Assembly (NCBI GenBank): GCA_951802195.1 | Contig: OX637622.1 | Coordinates: forward strand, 372,001 to 436,000 | DNA: 64,000 nucleotides | DNA from: Tausonia pullulans | Lineage: Eukaryota > Basidiomycota > Tremellomycetes > Cystofilobasidiales > Mrakiaceae | Direction of reading: 5' to 3' | Shown here: piece by piece, positions 28,700 to 38,700 of the stretch | How the letters are laid out: every line of letters starts with the position of its first letter | Numbering within the stretch: position 1 is the first letter of the stretch | The notes under the pieces: generated by a model | Seen by the model: the letters and a program-made list of their open reading frames with translations, nothing else | The model's database searches: none | What the model was told of the DNA's origin: nothing | Made by a program: the position numbers and the translations under genes

Positions 28700-29142
28700 G
28701 ACTGTATTCCTGTAGGCGAGCCTCTGGGGTGGTAGACGCGAGATTTGGCCTGTCCAAGGCGAAGGGAATTTCCCTTGACGGTCAAGGCTGGAGACAGATG
28801 GGCCTCCACCGTGGGCAGCCACGTAAGTGAGCTGTTTCATGCTCACTGCCGATGTAGTGCTGACAGGGTTCTCTCATGTCTTCCAGACGTAGACATCTTC
28901 AGACGGCATCTTCGGGCGCGGTCTGACGTCGGAGGACAGGAGCTGGATCGGATCAGACTAGATGTGCACGCCCTCATCCGCTCTCGCGTAATAGTCATGC
29001 GCTCTCATTCTCTTTCTGGGCCTCGCGGCAGAGTGGTAACTTTCAGAAAGCAGGAAGGCATCATATTGCCCTCGACCTGAAGCGCCGAATGAGCGCATAT
29101 ACACCCACACACCGCCCCTTCCTTCGCCTTCAATCCGTCTCA
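28700..29142. other. convergent intergenic region, Gon7-like gene and HEM12
   Basis: 443 bp holding the 3' ends of two convergent genes. No gene, RNA or repeat was recognised. Confidence 0.45.
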
Positions 29143-30790
29143 TCACCGCCGTGCCGAGTATTTGTGGACACATTCGAGGTAGAATTTCATGTCCTCTGGC
29201 TTGACCTGGGGCGTGATGCCGTGACCAAGGTTAGAGATCCATCCTCGGGGTCCGCGCTTGCCGTCCTTGTCCTCGACGAGGAAGCCCTCGCAGACGCGCT
29301 TGACCTCGTCCTCGATGGCCTCCTGGCCACCGTACAGGCAGAGCGGGTCGGCGTTGCCCTGGAGAGCGACGTGTCCCGCGGTGAGAGCTCGAGCCTCCTG
29401 AGGAGTGATACACCAGTCGAGCGAGAGAACATCAAACATCTTTGAGGCGGCGATGAGGGACAGCGATGTGTTGGCGCCCTTGGCGAAGAGGATGATCGGA
29501 GGAGGGGTGACTCCGAGGGCCTCGAGCTTGGACCGAAAGAGGGAGGCGATCTTGAGGATCGGAGGGAGGGCAAACTTCTCAAAGTGGTAGGGCGTGAGCT
29601 CGCCGGCCCAAGAGTCGAAAATCTGGACGATCTGGAGGGGAGGGGTAGTTCGTCGGCTTTAACTATTGAGCATGGTAATGTGTGTCAGCGATCGCTTAGC
29701 CTCACCTGAGCTCCTGCCTTGACCTGGCCGACGAGGAAGTCGGCGCAGACGACGGCGATCCGGTCGAGGAGTTCGGCCGAGCCCTCCGGGTATTTGAAGA
29801 GCCATGACTTGGACTTTTGGAATGTCTTGGTGCCTCCTCCCTCAACCATGTACGCCATCAACGTCCAGGGCGCGCCAACGAAGCCGATGAGCGGGACCTC
29901 GCCATTGAGCGAGCGACGCGTGAGGGTAAGGGCCTCGAAGACATAGCCAAGCTTCTCATCAACGTTCACGTTCTCGATGAGCCGCGAGATGTCCTCCGGA
30001 GTGTTGAGAGGCTCGGGGAGGTACGGGCCAGGGATCATCTGGACCTCAAGGCCCATCGCTTGCGGGATGACGAGGACTACAGGGTGGAGACGGGTCAGCA
30101 GCCGCAGACGTCGGGGTCGTTTGGAACCGTCGTCTACTCACTGTCGCAGAAGATGATGGCAGCGTCGAGGAGGCCGTGATACCGCCGGATCGGCTGGAGG
30201 GTCATCTCTGCTGAGAGGGCCGGGGTCTGGCACCGCTCAAAGAAGCCATGCTTCCGGGAAAGCTCCATGTACTCTGCAGGGGAAATCGGGGGGTTGTCAG
30301 TCACAGCTCGTCGCGAGAATGACAGTAGAAACAGTCTGGTTAAGCCTTCGTCGATCGAACGAAATGTTGATTCGAGTCCATGTCCCTCAGTACTCATGCT
30401 TCTAACCCTCAGAATTTGTGCTCCAGAAGAGGCAATCCTGTTCATCTTTTGAGGAGGCGACTTGCAAGCGGTACCCGAACACAGACGCAAGCGAAATGAT
30501 CCGATGCGTTGCTGCTGCTAGACTCACCAGGGAGATAGCGGCCAGCCTGACGCATGACCCAAGCCGGAGCACGCTCAGTCTCCTCGCCTGGTAGAGGTAA
30601 TCAAGCCCCCCGAAGCCCATCGTCAGCTTCGGTAGAGAGCGTGACGTTGCTCGCTATGGGCGGGCAGGTGCGTACCACGCGCCGCTCGGAGGAGGAGGTC
30701 GTTTTTGAGTGCCGGAAAGTCCGTCTCAACGCCATATTTGTAGTCGGCGGGCTTGCGGTCGTGCGGGAGGACGGGGAGGAAGTCGGCCAT
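29143..30790 (-). CDS. HEM12: uroporphyrinogen decarboxylase (haem synthesis)
   Basis: Model: complement(join(29143..29631, 29706..30076, 30142..30273, 30528..30587, 30676..30790)), 388 residues, close to the family length. Catalytic and signature motifs are intact: VMRQAGRYLPEY (split by an intron after LP), FCDILVIPQAMG with the conserved Asp, GFVGAPWTLMAYM, and LGHGITP near the end. The enzyme removes four carboxyl groups from uroporphyrinogen III to give coproporphyrinogen III in the cytosol. The start at 30790 gives MADFLPVLPHD without an organelle presequence, as expected. The N-terminus is about 15 residues longer than in some homologues. The intron at 30274-30527 (254 nt) is long for this window and relatively AT-rich. 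Confidence 0.95.
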
Positions 30791-31125
30791 GATACGGAAG
30801 GTGGAGAGGCTGGTCTTTGGAGTTAGAGTGCTGGCGAGGTCGGAGCGGCCTTCAGAGCGCCGTCGTCCTTTTCGATCCGCGACGCCAACCGGACGCTTGA
30901 CGACGCCGAGGATAGGCGGAGCTGACCGGTCCTCCGCCCTGGCAAGAAGCGGGATCGTGGTGGCGTGTAACGAGATCCCGGGGCATCGTAATGAAGCAGG
31001 CTCAATCAAGGCTCAAACTTTCGGTCGGCAAAAGCGTGCGCGCATTGCTAGCTGTCGGTCTCCTCGCCGACCCACCCTAGCGAAGGTTTGTGGTAGGCAT
31101 GTACAGTCTCCTTAAGACTAAGCAA
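30791..31125. other. HEM12 upstream region
   Basis: 335 bp between the HEM12 start and the LINE remnant. GC-rich near the gene, more mixed further out. No gene was recognised. Confidence 0.45.
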
Positions 31126-31500
31126 CAATTTTTTGTATTTGAGTCATGAGTTATACGTAGAGAATGAGGTACCCCTGTGAGAGATGGCGAGTCGTAGTCA
31201 GATAAAGAGAGAGCGAAGAAGATGAAAGAAGAGGTGTATGGAAAGCGAAAGATGGGTATGGATATAGGCCCAGTAGAAAGGTGAAATGTCCATGGTAAAG
31301 AGCGTTAATTGGACATGACAGATGTAGGAGGTAAGAGGGGGGCGGGGTAAGGGAGATAGAAAAGTACATGTCAAGATGACCAGCTATGTCGAGCGGTGGC
31401 TATGGTCTATGGTCTAACCATACTTCCCCGCCCCTGACCTGATTTTCACCCGGGATCGATGGCGACACCGACAGCAGAACTAGCCATCTGGTACGAGGTC
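31126..31500 (-). mobile_element. 5'-truncated LINE copy (3' end and 3' UTR only)
   Basis: Read on the minus strand, this tract ends an open frame in VAIDPG and continues into a 3' UTR that closely resembles the segment after the full-length LINE at 39370-39630. Shared landmarks include the ATAGACCATAGCCACCGCT tract, a GGGCCTAT block, CTCTACGTATAACTCATGA and a short terminal A-run. It is therefore a dead-on-arrival copy of the same family, cut off just before the ORF2 stop. Its truncated 5' end lies about 130 bp upstream of the tRNA-Gly gene. The 5' boundary is approximate. Confidence 0.85.
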
Positions 31501-31629
31501 AAACGAAGCCGCAAATGGAGCGCTAGTGTGAATAGAGAGCGCCGAGAGACCCAGAGGCTGAGGTCGGCTTTTGTTAATAGGATGTACATCTGGCTGGAAC
31601 GGAAATTTAACAATCTGCTTAATAGAGTT

Positions 31630-31710
31630 AATGGTGTGGTGAAGTGGCTATCATTGGTGCTTGCCATCCGCAGCATGCACTAGGCCCGGGTTCAATTCCC
31701 GGCACCATTA
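31630..31710 (+). tRNA. tRNA-Gly (GCC) with a short intron
   Basis: AATGGTG at the 5' end pairs fully with CACCATT at the 3' end (7-bp acceptor stem), with A as discriminator. The T arm is CCGGG-TTCAATT-CCCGG. The anticodon stem GGTGC/GCACT encloses 16 nt, which fits a 7-nt loop TTGCCA+T plus a 9-nt intron just after position 37. The anticodon is GCC. The D arm is GTGAAGTGGCTATCAT. An A at position 1 is unusual, so the mature start deserves confirmation. Without the intron the length is 72 nt. Confidence 0.8.
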
Positions 31711-32182
31711 TATTTTTCATCATCTATTGAGATGATTGTACACTGTTTTGTCGAGGCTGACGGGAAGGGCGCGCGCGCAGCCCTCCTGCGCTCATTCGAT
31801 ACAGAACGAGGTTGATTATCAACAGTGATTTTAAGGCTCATAATGCATCAGCGATGCAAGAAGACAGCAGCTCGTCCATTACAACGTTTGGGCACCAATG
31901 GCGCGCGGATCGTCAAGCTCCTCTTTCCATAAATGTGCCCAGTCCCTTGATGCTACAGTGGCAAATCCTGAGATCATGGACGTAATGATAACCCGTCAAT
32001 CAACCATCCAACAGAAACAGCAGGCATGCAAATCGGCATGTGCATGAGACGGATACACAATTGCCCCGGCCTCATCCTCATATCTATCTCTCTCACGACT
32101 CACAGTGCCATCCAAGCCTCAGCGGCGACTGTGCTTACCGCCCTCCCGACTGAGGAAGCAAAAGAAACCGCAGCTTCGGACG
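31711..32182. other. intergenic, nothing recognised
   Basis: 472 bp downstream of tRNA-Gly. A T-run (31711-31720) follows the tRNA and would serve as the Pol III terminator. Nothing else was recognised. Confidence 0.4.
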
Positions 32183-32690
32183 TCAGTTGTGCAGCGCTGA
32201 GGCACATGGACGAGCACGCACTTGAGGAAGGTCTATAGTGATCCCCATTTTGGCGAGCGGAAAGTCAGAACTGTGAAAGCAACCGGAAAAGACAGCCAGC
32301 CAGTGAGTCTTTCTTGGAGCTTAACCACGTTGAACGGCGAGCAGTACACCTTTTGCCAAAGCCTTCGAGGTCGAAGCCGGCGAGAGCGAGCGCTAAGCGG
32401 ACCTCCTTCACCCCACACTTCATGAGCGCATCGACCTGGTCGCGACCAGTCTTGTCAGCAGCGAGACTGCACAGCAGGCAGCCTCGTCCAAGCCCGACGA
32501 CTCCTTGATTGCCAGCTCGAGCTTCAAGATACTGTGAGACTTGACCATGGAAGGTGACCTGCTCGAGCTTGGAACGGCAGTCATTGTTGCAGAAGATAAC
32601 TCGATTAGTGTATAGGGCGCAACTGAGTAGGACTCTGTGATACTTACCTTACAAGCGTCTCCGAGCAGGCATTGAGAAGAGTGGCGCGCG
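32183..32690 (-). other. coding-like tract on the minus strand, unassigned
   Basis: On the minus strand a frame is open from about 32622 to 32350. It has a Cys-containing start (VIFCNNDCRSKLEQ) and a well-biased end (MKCGVKEVRLALALAGFDLE). A GTGTAC donor at 32349 and AG at 32271 join it in phase to a last exon (32270-32183). I could not find a sound first exon: the nearest upstream intron would be only about 25 nt or use a poor acceptor. It may be the 3' part of a small host gene or a decayed one. No family was recognised. Confidence 0.25.
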
Positions 32691-33631
32691 CTGTAGATGC
32701 TAGGGTCAATGAAATCAAGGTTGAAGAGGTACCGTAGTATCCTATGCTGACTCGGGCTAATGAGTAAGTCAAAGAAAGAGAACCTATCTGCAAGTAATTC
32801 TGGTATGTACCCAGTCGGACCACTATGGATGTTAGGATTGGCCTAAGGGTCAAGGGCTGAGAAGGATGAGCGAAGAGAGAGGCGTCTGTAGAGGAGTGGA
32901 ACTGATGTGGTGAAGGCAGCTCACTCCCCTCGAGGTCCTGAGCAAATTTGTCAAGTCTAGATAACAGCCGTGGTGCAGTAAAACGTCTACGATGAACTGA
33001 GAATTTCATGTACGAAGGTCGAGAACAATGGAGGGGATGAAAGATGAGAAAGCAAAGAGATGTGGCATGACGGGCTAAGAGAGACAAAAAAACAAAGAGC
33101 GTGGGACAGATGACGAATGAGAAGAGGGGGAAGGATAACGAAGCAAGGGGCATGGAACGATGTGGCGAAAGCAGAAGTAAAGATATGGGAATGCTGAGCC
33201 AACAAGCAAGCGGCTGCACAGGCGCGGAGTTGGCCAGGCGCAAAGCCGAGGTGCGAGTCCACGAGATCCTGACATCTTTTGCTACACTGAACGAGATATC
33301 CAGGGCGATGGGAGCGCCGAATCCTGACCTTGAATGCGCGATGGTTTTTCGCTTCTGCCGACTGTCAGCTGTCGACCGCTGTTCCACCCATCTCATAAGT
33401 CGGCATCCCTTCATCGAGCCTGCATGTGCCTCTCGACCTGAGAAGAAAGGGAAAGTAGTCGATCAGCATGGCGACGCTACCACGCCACCCTCCCTCCTGC
33501 CTTCTCGTCGCATCGGCTTTATCTTTTTGTGTTCGAATCATCGAATTACCCGCAGCCTGAAAGTAGAACGACAATGGTCAACAGAAGACACATTGGTCAC
33601 AAAAAAGGGTGTTCCTCCGCGAAGAGAAACT
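32691..33631. other. intergenic, nothing recognised
   Basis: 941 bp of moderate GC between the coding-like tract and tRNA-Ala. A minus-strand frame runs through much of it, but codon bias is weak and no domain is visible. The T-run expected 3' of the minus-strand tRNA lies at 33601-33606 (A-run on the plus strand). Confidence 0.35.
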
Positions 33632-33704
33632 TGGAGACTATAAGAGTTGAACTCATGACCTTACACATGCTAAGCGTACGCTCTACCAACTGAGCTAAAT
33701 CCCC
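33632..33704 (-). tRNA. tRNA-Ala (AGC)
   Basis: On the minus strand the 73-nt cloverleaf starts GGGGATTTAGCTCAGTTGGT. The acceptor stem GGGGATT pairs with AGTCTCC (two wobble pairs), followed by A. The anticodon stem TACGC/GTGTA encloses TTAGCAT, giving anticodon AGC. The T arm is ATGAG-TTCAACT-CTTAT. No intron. The wobble pairs make it slightly degenerate, so a tRNA pseudogene cannot be ruled out. Confidence 0.85.
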
Positions 33705-33839
33705 GAGTACTATTGATGTTATCTCACCACATTTGCTAATAGAGCACACTTGTGTATTCCGTCCTTCCATTTTTAAAAAAACCATTTTGCTCTCTATCAG
33801 GGTCAACCACCACCAGGTCAACCCAGGTCACCCTACCTT

Positions 33840-35717
33840 ATGCCTAGTGAATCAACCCCCAAGCGACTCCAAGAAGCCCTCAAGGCTCCCAAGGATCCCC
33901 CAGACCCTCCCTCTCCAACAAAGAGAAAGAACGGACCCGATGAAACCCCCAGCGTCCAAGACGCGACCAATACGCCCTCTCGCGTCGACGAACGTCCCCA
34001 AACGCCCGTCAACAAACCCACCTCCACCCCTCCTGCCCATCCAACCAGTCCTAGCAGCCCTAGCACTCCTACCAACCCTACCAATCTTACCAACCCTACT
34101 ACTCCTACCAACCCTCCCCCCCATGTCAGCCCCTCGGCTCTCCTCTCTTCTCCCTCCCCCCTCCGCAGGACCCTTGCAACCCCCTCAACTCGCCGTGTCA
34201 CGCGGTCGAGCTCAGCCATCAGCGACCTCAATGCCGCTCTATCCTCAACGTCCGAAGTGACGCGTCTCACACCGTCTCGCTCTACAGGCGAGACTCTCCC
34301 TCAACAACCTCTCTTCGTCCCCGGCGCCGCGTCGCCCGCGCCGGCGAACTCCGCCGGCACTCGCACTCGCGCCGCCGCGAAATCCCAGCCGAACGCCATC
34401 GGCCGCTCATATGCGAACGCCGCCAAACAGGCTCATCCTACAACCTCAGCTGCGAGACAACGCGACTCGTCTGGCACCCAGCCCCAGTTCTCTTTCGTCT
34501 TCGGAACCGATCAACAACCTCCGCAGGATAAGACCCCAATCGCCCCAGCCTTGGCTGTTGATCGTGGGAACTGTCTAGCCATCTCCGTCCCCCGAGATAC
34601 CACCCCCCTCGAGATCGCGATCGCAATTGCCAAGTGCGACGAACGTCTGCCTGGCCTGACCCGTCCCTTCAAGGACCCTAAAGGCAGAATGCTCATCCAA
34701 GTCAAGCCTCGAGGCAATGCTCAAGATATCCTGACCCAACTACAGTCCCTGCCGCTGAATGTGAGAGGAGTGAAACCTCAGATTCACGCGTGCTACAATT
34801 CCCAAAACAAATTCCTGCAAGAAGGCCTACTGGTGAACTTCGAAGACGACGACGGAGTTGAGGAGGAGTTTCGCAAACAGGTAGAGGCCTCCGGAGACAG
34901 AGTCATCTTCTTCCAGCGTCAATTCCACCCCCGCGCACCCAACTCCCTAACTGGCCGGATTAGAGTCTTACTCGATCTCTCTGGCTCCAAGACGATACCG
35001 GGGGCGAATGCCTTCACCCAGCAGTTCCCCGACTGGGTCAACCACAACGTCATTTTCAAACCTGTCCAGGCTGGCGCTGCGAAAAACTCTCCATCCCAAC
35101 CAGCCTCGACGTACTGTTACTACTGCCACTCATCTGAGCACGCTCGTCCCGAGTGTCCCACCGCTCCAGAGTGTAGCGGATGTGGATCGCGCGCCCACCC
35201 CTCGACCCGATGCCCAGGTCGTCCGAAGGCAAACCTTCCAGCGAGTGCACGAGCACCAACAGGAGGACCCCCCCACCGACCTGTCGAACCGGGACCAGAC
35301 CTGGATGGATACCAGCTCGTACACAAATCCAAAAGGAGGTCACTGAACAGGCCGACCGAAGCCACGACGGAGATGACCACACCTCCTGCCCACGCCGATT
35401 CCTCCCACTCCCACTCAGAGCAAGCACCGCGCAATGCGGACTCGCAACCCATTCGCACCCTGAGCGCCCTAGAGGAGGACAACGAGGGGGGTATGGCGAG
35501 GACAGAAGACGGGATGCAGGTCGAAGACGAGCATCCACCTTCCACTCCACCTCCCCTGTCACCATCGTCCCCCCCACCCCCATCCCCATCCCCGCCATCT
35601 TCGATCCCCCTGAACCCACCCTCCACTCCTTCTCTCATCTCCTCCACGCCATCCTCCCAGGCATCCATCGAGCGCACCCTCGTGACCTTGGCTGAAGCCG
35701 AGGACATGGAAGAATAA
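33840..35717 (+). CDS. LINE ORF1 protein (nucleic-acid-binding, CCHC knuckles)
   Basis: 625 residues, intronless. The N-terminal 200 residues are Pro/Thr/Ser-rich with TNPTNLTNPTTPTNP-like repeats and look disordered. A central folded part (about 235-410) resembles the RNA-binding region of fungal LINE ORF1 proteins (FGTDQQPP through QQFPDWVNHNVIFKPVQ). Two zinc knuckles follow near residues 426-460: CYYCHSSEHARPEC and CSGCGSRAHPSTRC, both C-x2-C-x4-H-x4-C. The tail is acidic and Pro-rich and ends EDMEE. Expected role: coat LINE RNA in the ribonucleoprotein particle. The stop TAA shares its last A with the ATG of ORF2 (TAATG), so ORF2 translation probably depends on termination and re-initiation. 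Confidence 0.88.
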   Translation: MPSESTPKRLQEALKAPKDPPDPPSPTKRKNGPDETPSVQDATNTPSRVDERPQTPVNKPTSTPPAHPTSPSSPSTPTNPTNLTNPTTPTNPPPHVSPSALLSSPSPLRRTLATPSTRRVTRSSSAISDLNAALSSTSEVTRLTPSRSTGETLPQQPLFVPGAASPAPANSAGTRTRAAAKSQPNAIGRSYANAAKQAHPTTSAARQRDSSGTQPQFSFVFGTDQQPPQDKTPIAPALAVDRGNCLAISVPRDTTPLEIAIAIAKCDERLPGLTRPFKDPKGRMLIQVKPRGNAQDILTQLQSLPLNVRGVKPQIHACYNSQNKFLQEGLLVNFEDDDGVEEEFRKQVEASGDRVIFFQRQFHPRAPNSLTGRIRVLLDLSGSKTIPGANAFTQQFPDWVNHNVIFKPVQAGAAKNSPSQPASTYCYYCHSSEHARPECPTAPECSGCGSRAHPSTRCPGRPKANLPASARAPTGGPPHRPVEPGPDLDGYQLVHKSKRRSLNRPTEATTEMTTPPAHADSSHSHSEQAPRNADSQPIRTLSALEEDNEGGMARTEDGMQVEDEHPPSTPPPLSPSSPPPPSPSPPSSIPLNPPSTPSLISSTPSSQASIERTLVTLAEAEDMEE

Positions 35718-38700
35718 TGGTGTACAATGATGTACAGATCGTCGCGGCGAACATCCAGAGGGTGTTCACGCGAGATCGCGCCCGCAGTCTCCTCCTCTCT
35801 CTCTATTCACGATCCAAGGCTGACATATACCTTCTCTCAGAAGTGGCATGCACGACACCAGAGCAGGTGGTGACCTGGACAGCTGAGTGTGAAGATATGG
35901 GCTTCGGCTCGATCTTTACGGTCAGCTGCCAGACTGCCATCCTCTGGCGACATGCCTCTCGATTCCTTCCTCCCGATACCCCTCCGACTAGGATCGGATC
36001 CATCTCCCGCTCCTCTTCCATCTTACGAGCCAACCTGACGGATGCCGTGTTCGTCATCGCCGGCGAAGCCGTCAGGGTGGCTGCAGTCTACGTCCCCTGC
36101 CGAGACAGCCAAACAAACGGCCGTTCGACAAAGGAATTCCTCTCTACTCTATCTCGCAAGATACCTGCCCACTCTGACACTCCTCTCCTCCTGGGAGGGG
36201 ACTGGAACTGTGTGGAGGACAGCTACCTCGACGGGATGAGCCAATTTACCCAGAACGCGGGAAAGGAGGAAATGTGCCGGCTAGCCCGGGACTTTGCCCT
36301 TTCTGACCCATACCGATCCCTATATCCGCTCCAGCGCGAATACACTAACTATACTGGCATCACGCGAGCAGATCGCCGCATTGATCGCTTCTACCTGTCG
36401 CCTCTACTCGCTCGCCGAGCCGTGCAACAGCGCTTCCTCCCACGACCGTCTGGCCACCTATACTCTAGCCACAAGCCGATCGCACTCAGCCTCACCTTCC
36501 CCGGTGCAATAGAGCACGGTCCCGGATCATACAAGATCGGCACACACCTGCTGAAGATTACAGGTTTTGTTGATTACTTCCTCTTCCATATCCCCGAGTG
36601 GTACCAAGATGCGCTCACCGAGAGCAAGAACCCCTTCGAGGCTTGGGACAAGACCAAGCTACAGATAAAGGAGAATGCACCTTGCATCTCAAGACACCTC
36701 GCCCGAATGAGCAGAGTGTCAGGCGGGGATCCACATAGGTCGATCCTCCAAGGCCACGCTCTTCGAGCCCACCTCGAACCAGCCAACACAAGCGAGTACG
36801 CCGTCAAGCAGCGACTCAAGATCGTCCGCCAGGCCGACACCATCGCAGCCCTGCGGCCACTCGACAACCCAGCAGCCGCAGCCGCCACACATAACGAGAG
36901 CATTTTTACTACAGCACATGCCTTCTACACGACTCTCTATGAGCCCAAGCCGACGCCAGCTGCCGAGCACGCCAACGCCCTCCGATATGTCACCAACACA
37001 CTCGACGACTCCCAGAGTCGGACCCTCGAGAAACCCTTCGAACCGGACGAGCTCAGGCGGGCTACGTTCAGATCGAACCGTAACAAGACACCAGGAAGCG
37101 ACGGGATCCCCGTCGAGTTCTACCAGGCCACATGGGCTGTCGTCGGCCCGATCCTCCTCAGTCTGCTGAACCTCGTTCCGGAGACAGGCCTCCGATCCGC
37201 CTCACAGCGCGAGGCCCATATCCATCTCATCTTCAAGAAGAAGGGAGATCGCGATCAGATTGCCAACTATCGTCCGATCTCGCTCATCAACGTTGACGCT
37301 CGCATCTTCTCCCTTGCCATCAACAGCCGCCTGCTCACCGTCGTGGACACCCTCATCGACGGGGACCAGACAGGCTTCCTCCCTGGCCGCGACTCGGGTC
37401 GTAACATCTCCTCTCTTCAGCTCGCCATTGACGACGAAGACCTTTTGCCTGGCGTCCTCGCCCAAGTCGACTTTGAGAAGGCATACGACAGAGTATCGCA
37501 CGACTTTGTTGGCCCCTGCCTCCGCCACATGGGGTTCGGCCCACGCGCCGCCGCGTGGATCACCTCAACGATGACCTCTCAGACTGCTCGCCTCATGATC
37601 AACGGATGGATGGGTCAAGCCATCGACATCCGGTCTGGTGTCCGACAGGGCGATCCCGCGGCACCGACGATCTTCGCCCTCCTTCTGGAGCCGCTGGCAT
37701 GTATGCTCCGCCATCGCCTCCCACCGGCCAATCCGCCCCCTCTACATGAGCGGAAGGTCCTCCTCTTTGCAGACGATCTAAGTATCCGGTGTCGGACCTG
37801 GTCGGAGGTCGATGAGGCGACGGTCTGCCTCCGAGAGTACGAGAAAGCCGCAGCAAGCAAGATGAACTACCAGAAATCACTCCTCTATCCTCTAGGGTCA
37901 TGCCGGACGGATGCGCCTACGATGTACCGCGAGTGGCGTGTCCAAACGCTTTCATTTGACTTCCTCGGCGTTCCATGCGGTCGCACGGTCAACGGGCCTG
38001 CTCACTGGCGAGAGATCATCGGCAAGCTGAAGGCTCGTCTTGCTCGCATCCCGCTGCACGACCTCCCTCTCCTTGCGCGATGCAACGTCATCAACCAGTA
38101 CATCTACTCGAAGGTCATCTACCTGGACCGCTTCCTGCCGTGCCCAGACGATATCCTGACAGACCTCGAGACAACGGCCTACAAGTCCCTCTACCGATCG
38201 AAACACCACGACGTCAGCAGGGAACGTCTAGAAACCCCTCGAGACCTCGGCGGCTTCGGCTTCACGCCACTCCGATTCCGGCTCATCAAAGCGCGAGCTC
38301 AGTGGGCGGGCGATGTGCTCTTCCACCCGGAGCTCCCCGCATCGATCCGCATTCGCAAGCGCATCATCCATACCATGAGCCTCGATCCAGAAGCTTATAG
38401 AAAGCTGACTCGCACCATCTTCAGGGATGGAGAGTTCATCAGTGGACCCCGGCCCGCCAATTTCAGCTGGTTAGGCGTATTCCTTTCCCCAGTGGAAGGT
38501 CAATGGTTCTTCCCAGCCGTCTGGTGGAATGCCATCCCAAGGCTCCGAAGAGCTCTCCCTGCACGATGGCAGGCTTACCTCCGGGCATGGTTCGAAGAAA
38601 TCAGCTTTGACATGAGCTACTGGAATCAAGACCGCTGGAGGAACACTGTCCACTGGATGTCTACGTTCGGTACAGATAGCCAGTTGCGGCTGGGTTTCCT

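Noticed and set aside
32644-33414. 256-codon minus-strand frame
   Set aside because: It has low coding bias, long hydrophobic and Ser-rich text without a domain, and an in-frame end that does not join the better coding tract downstream.
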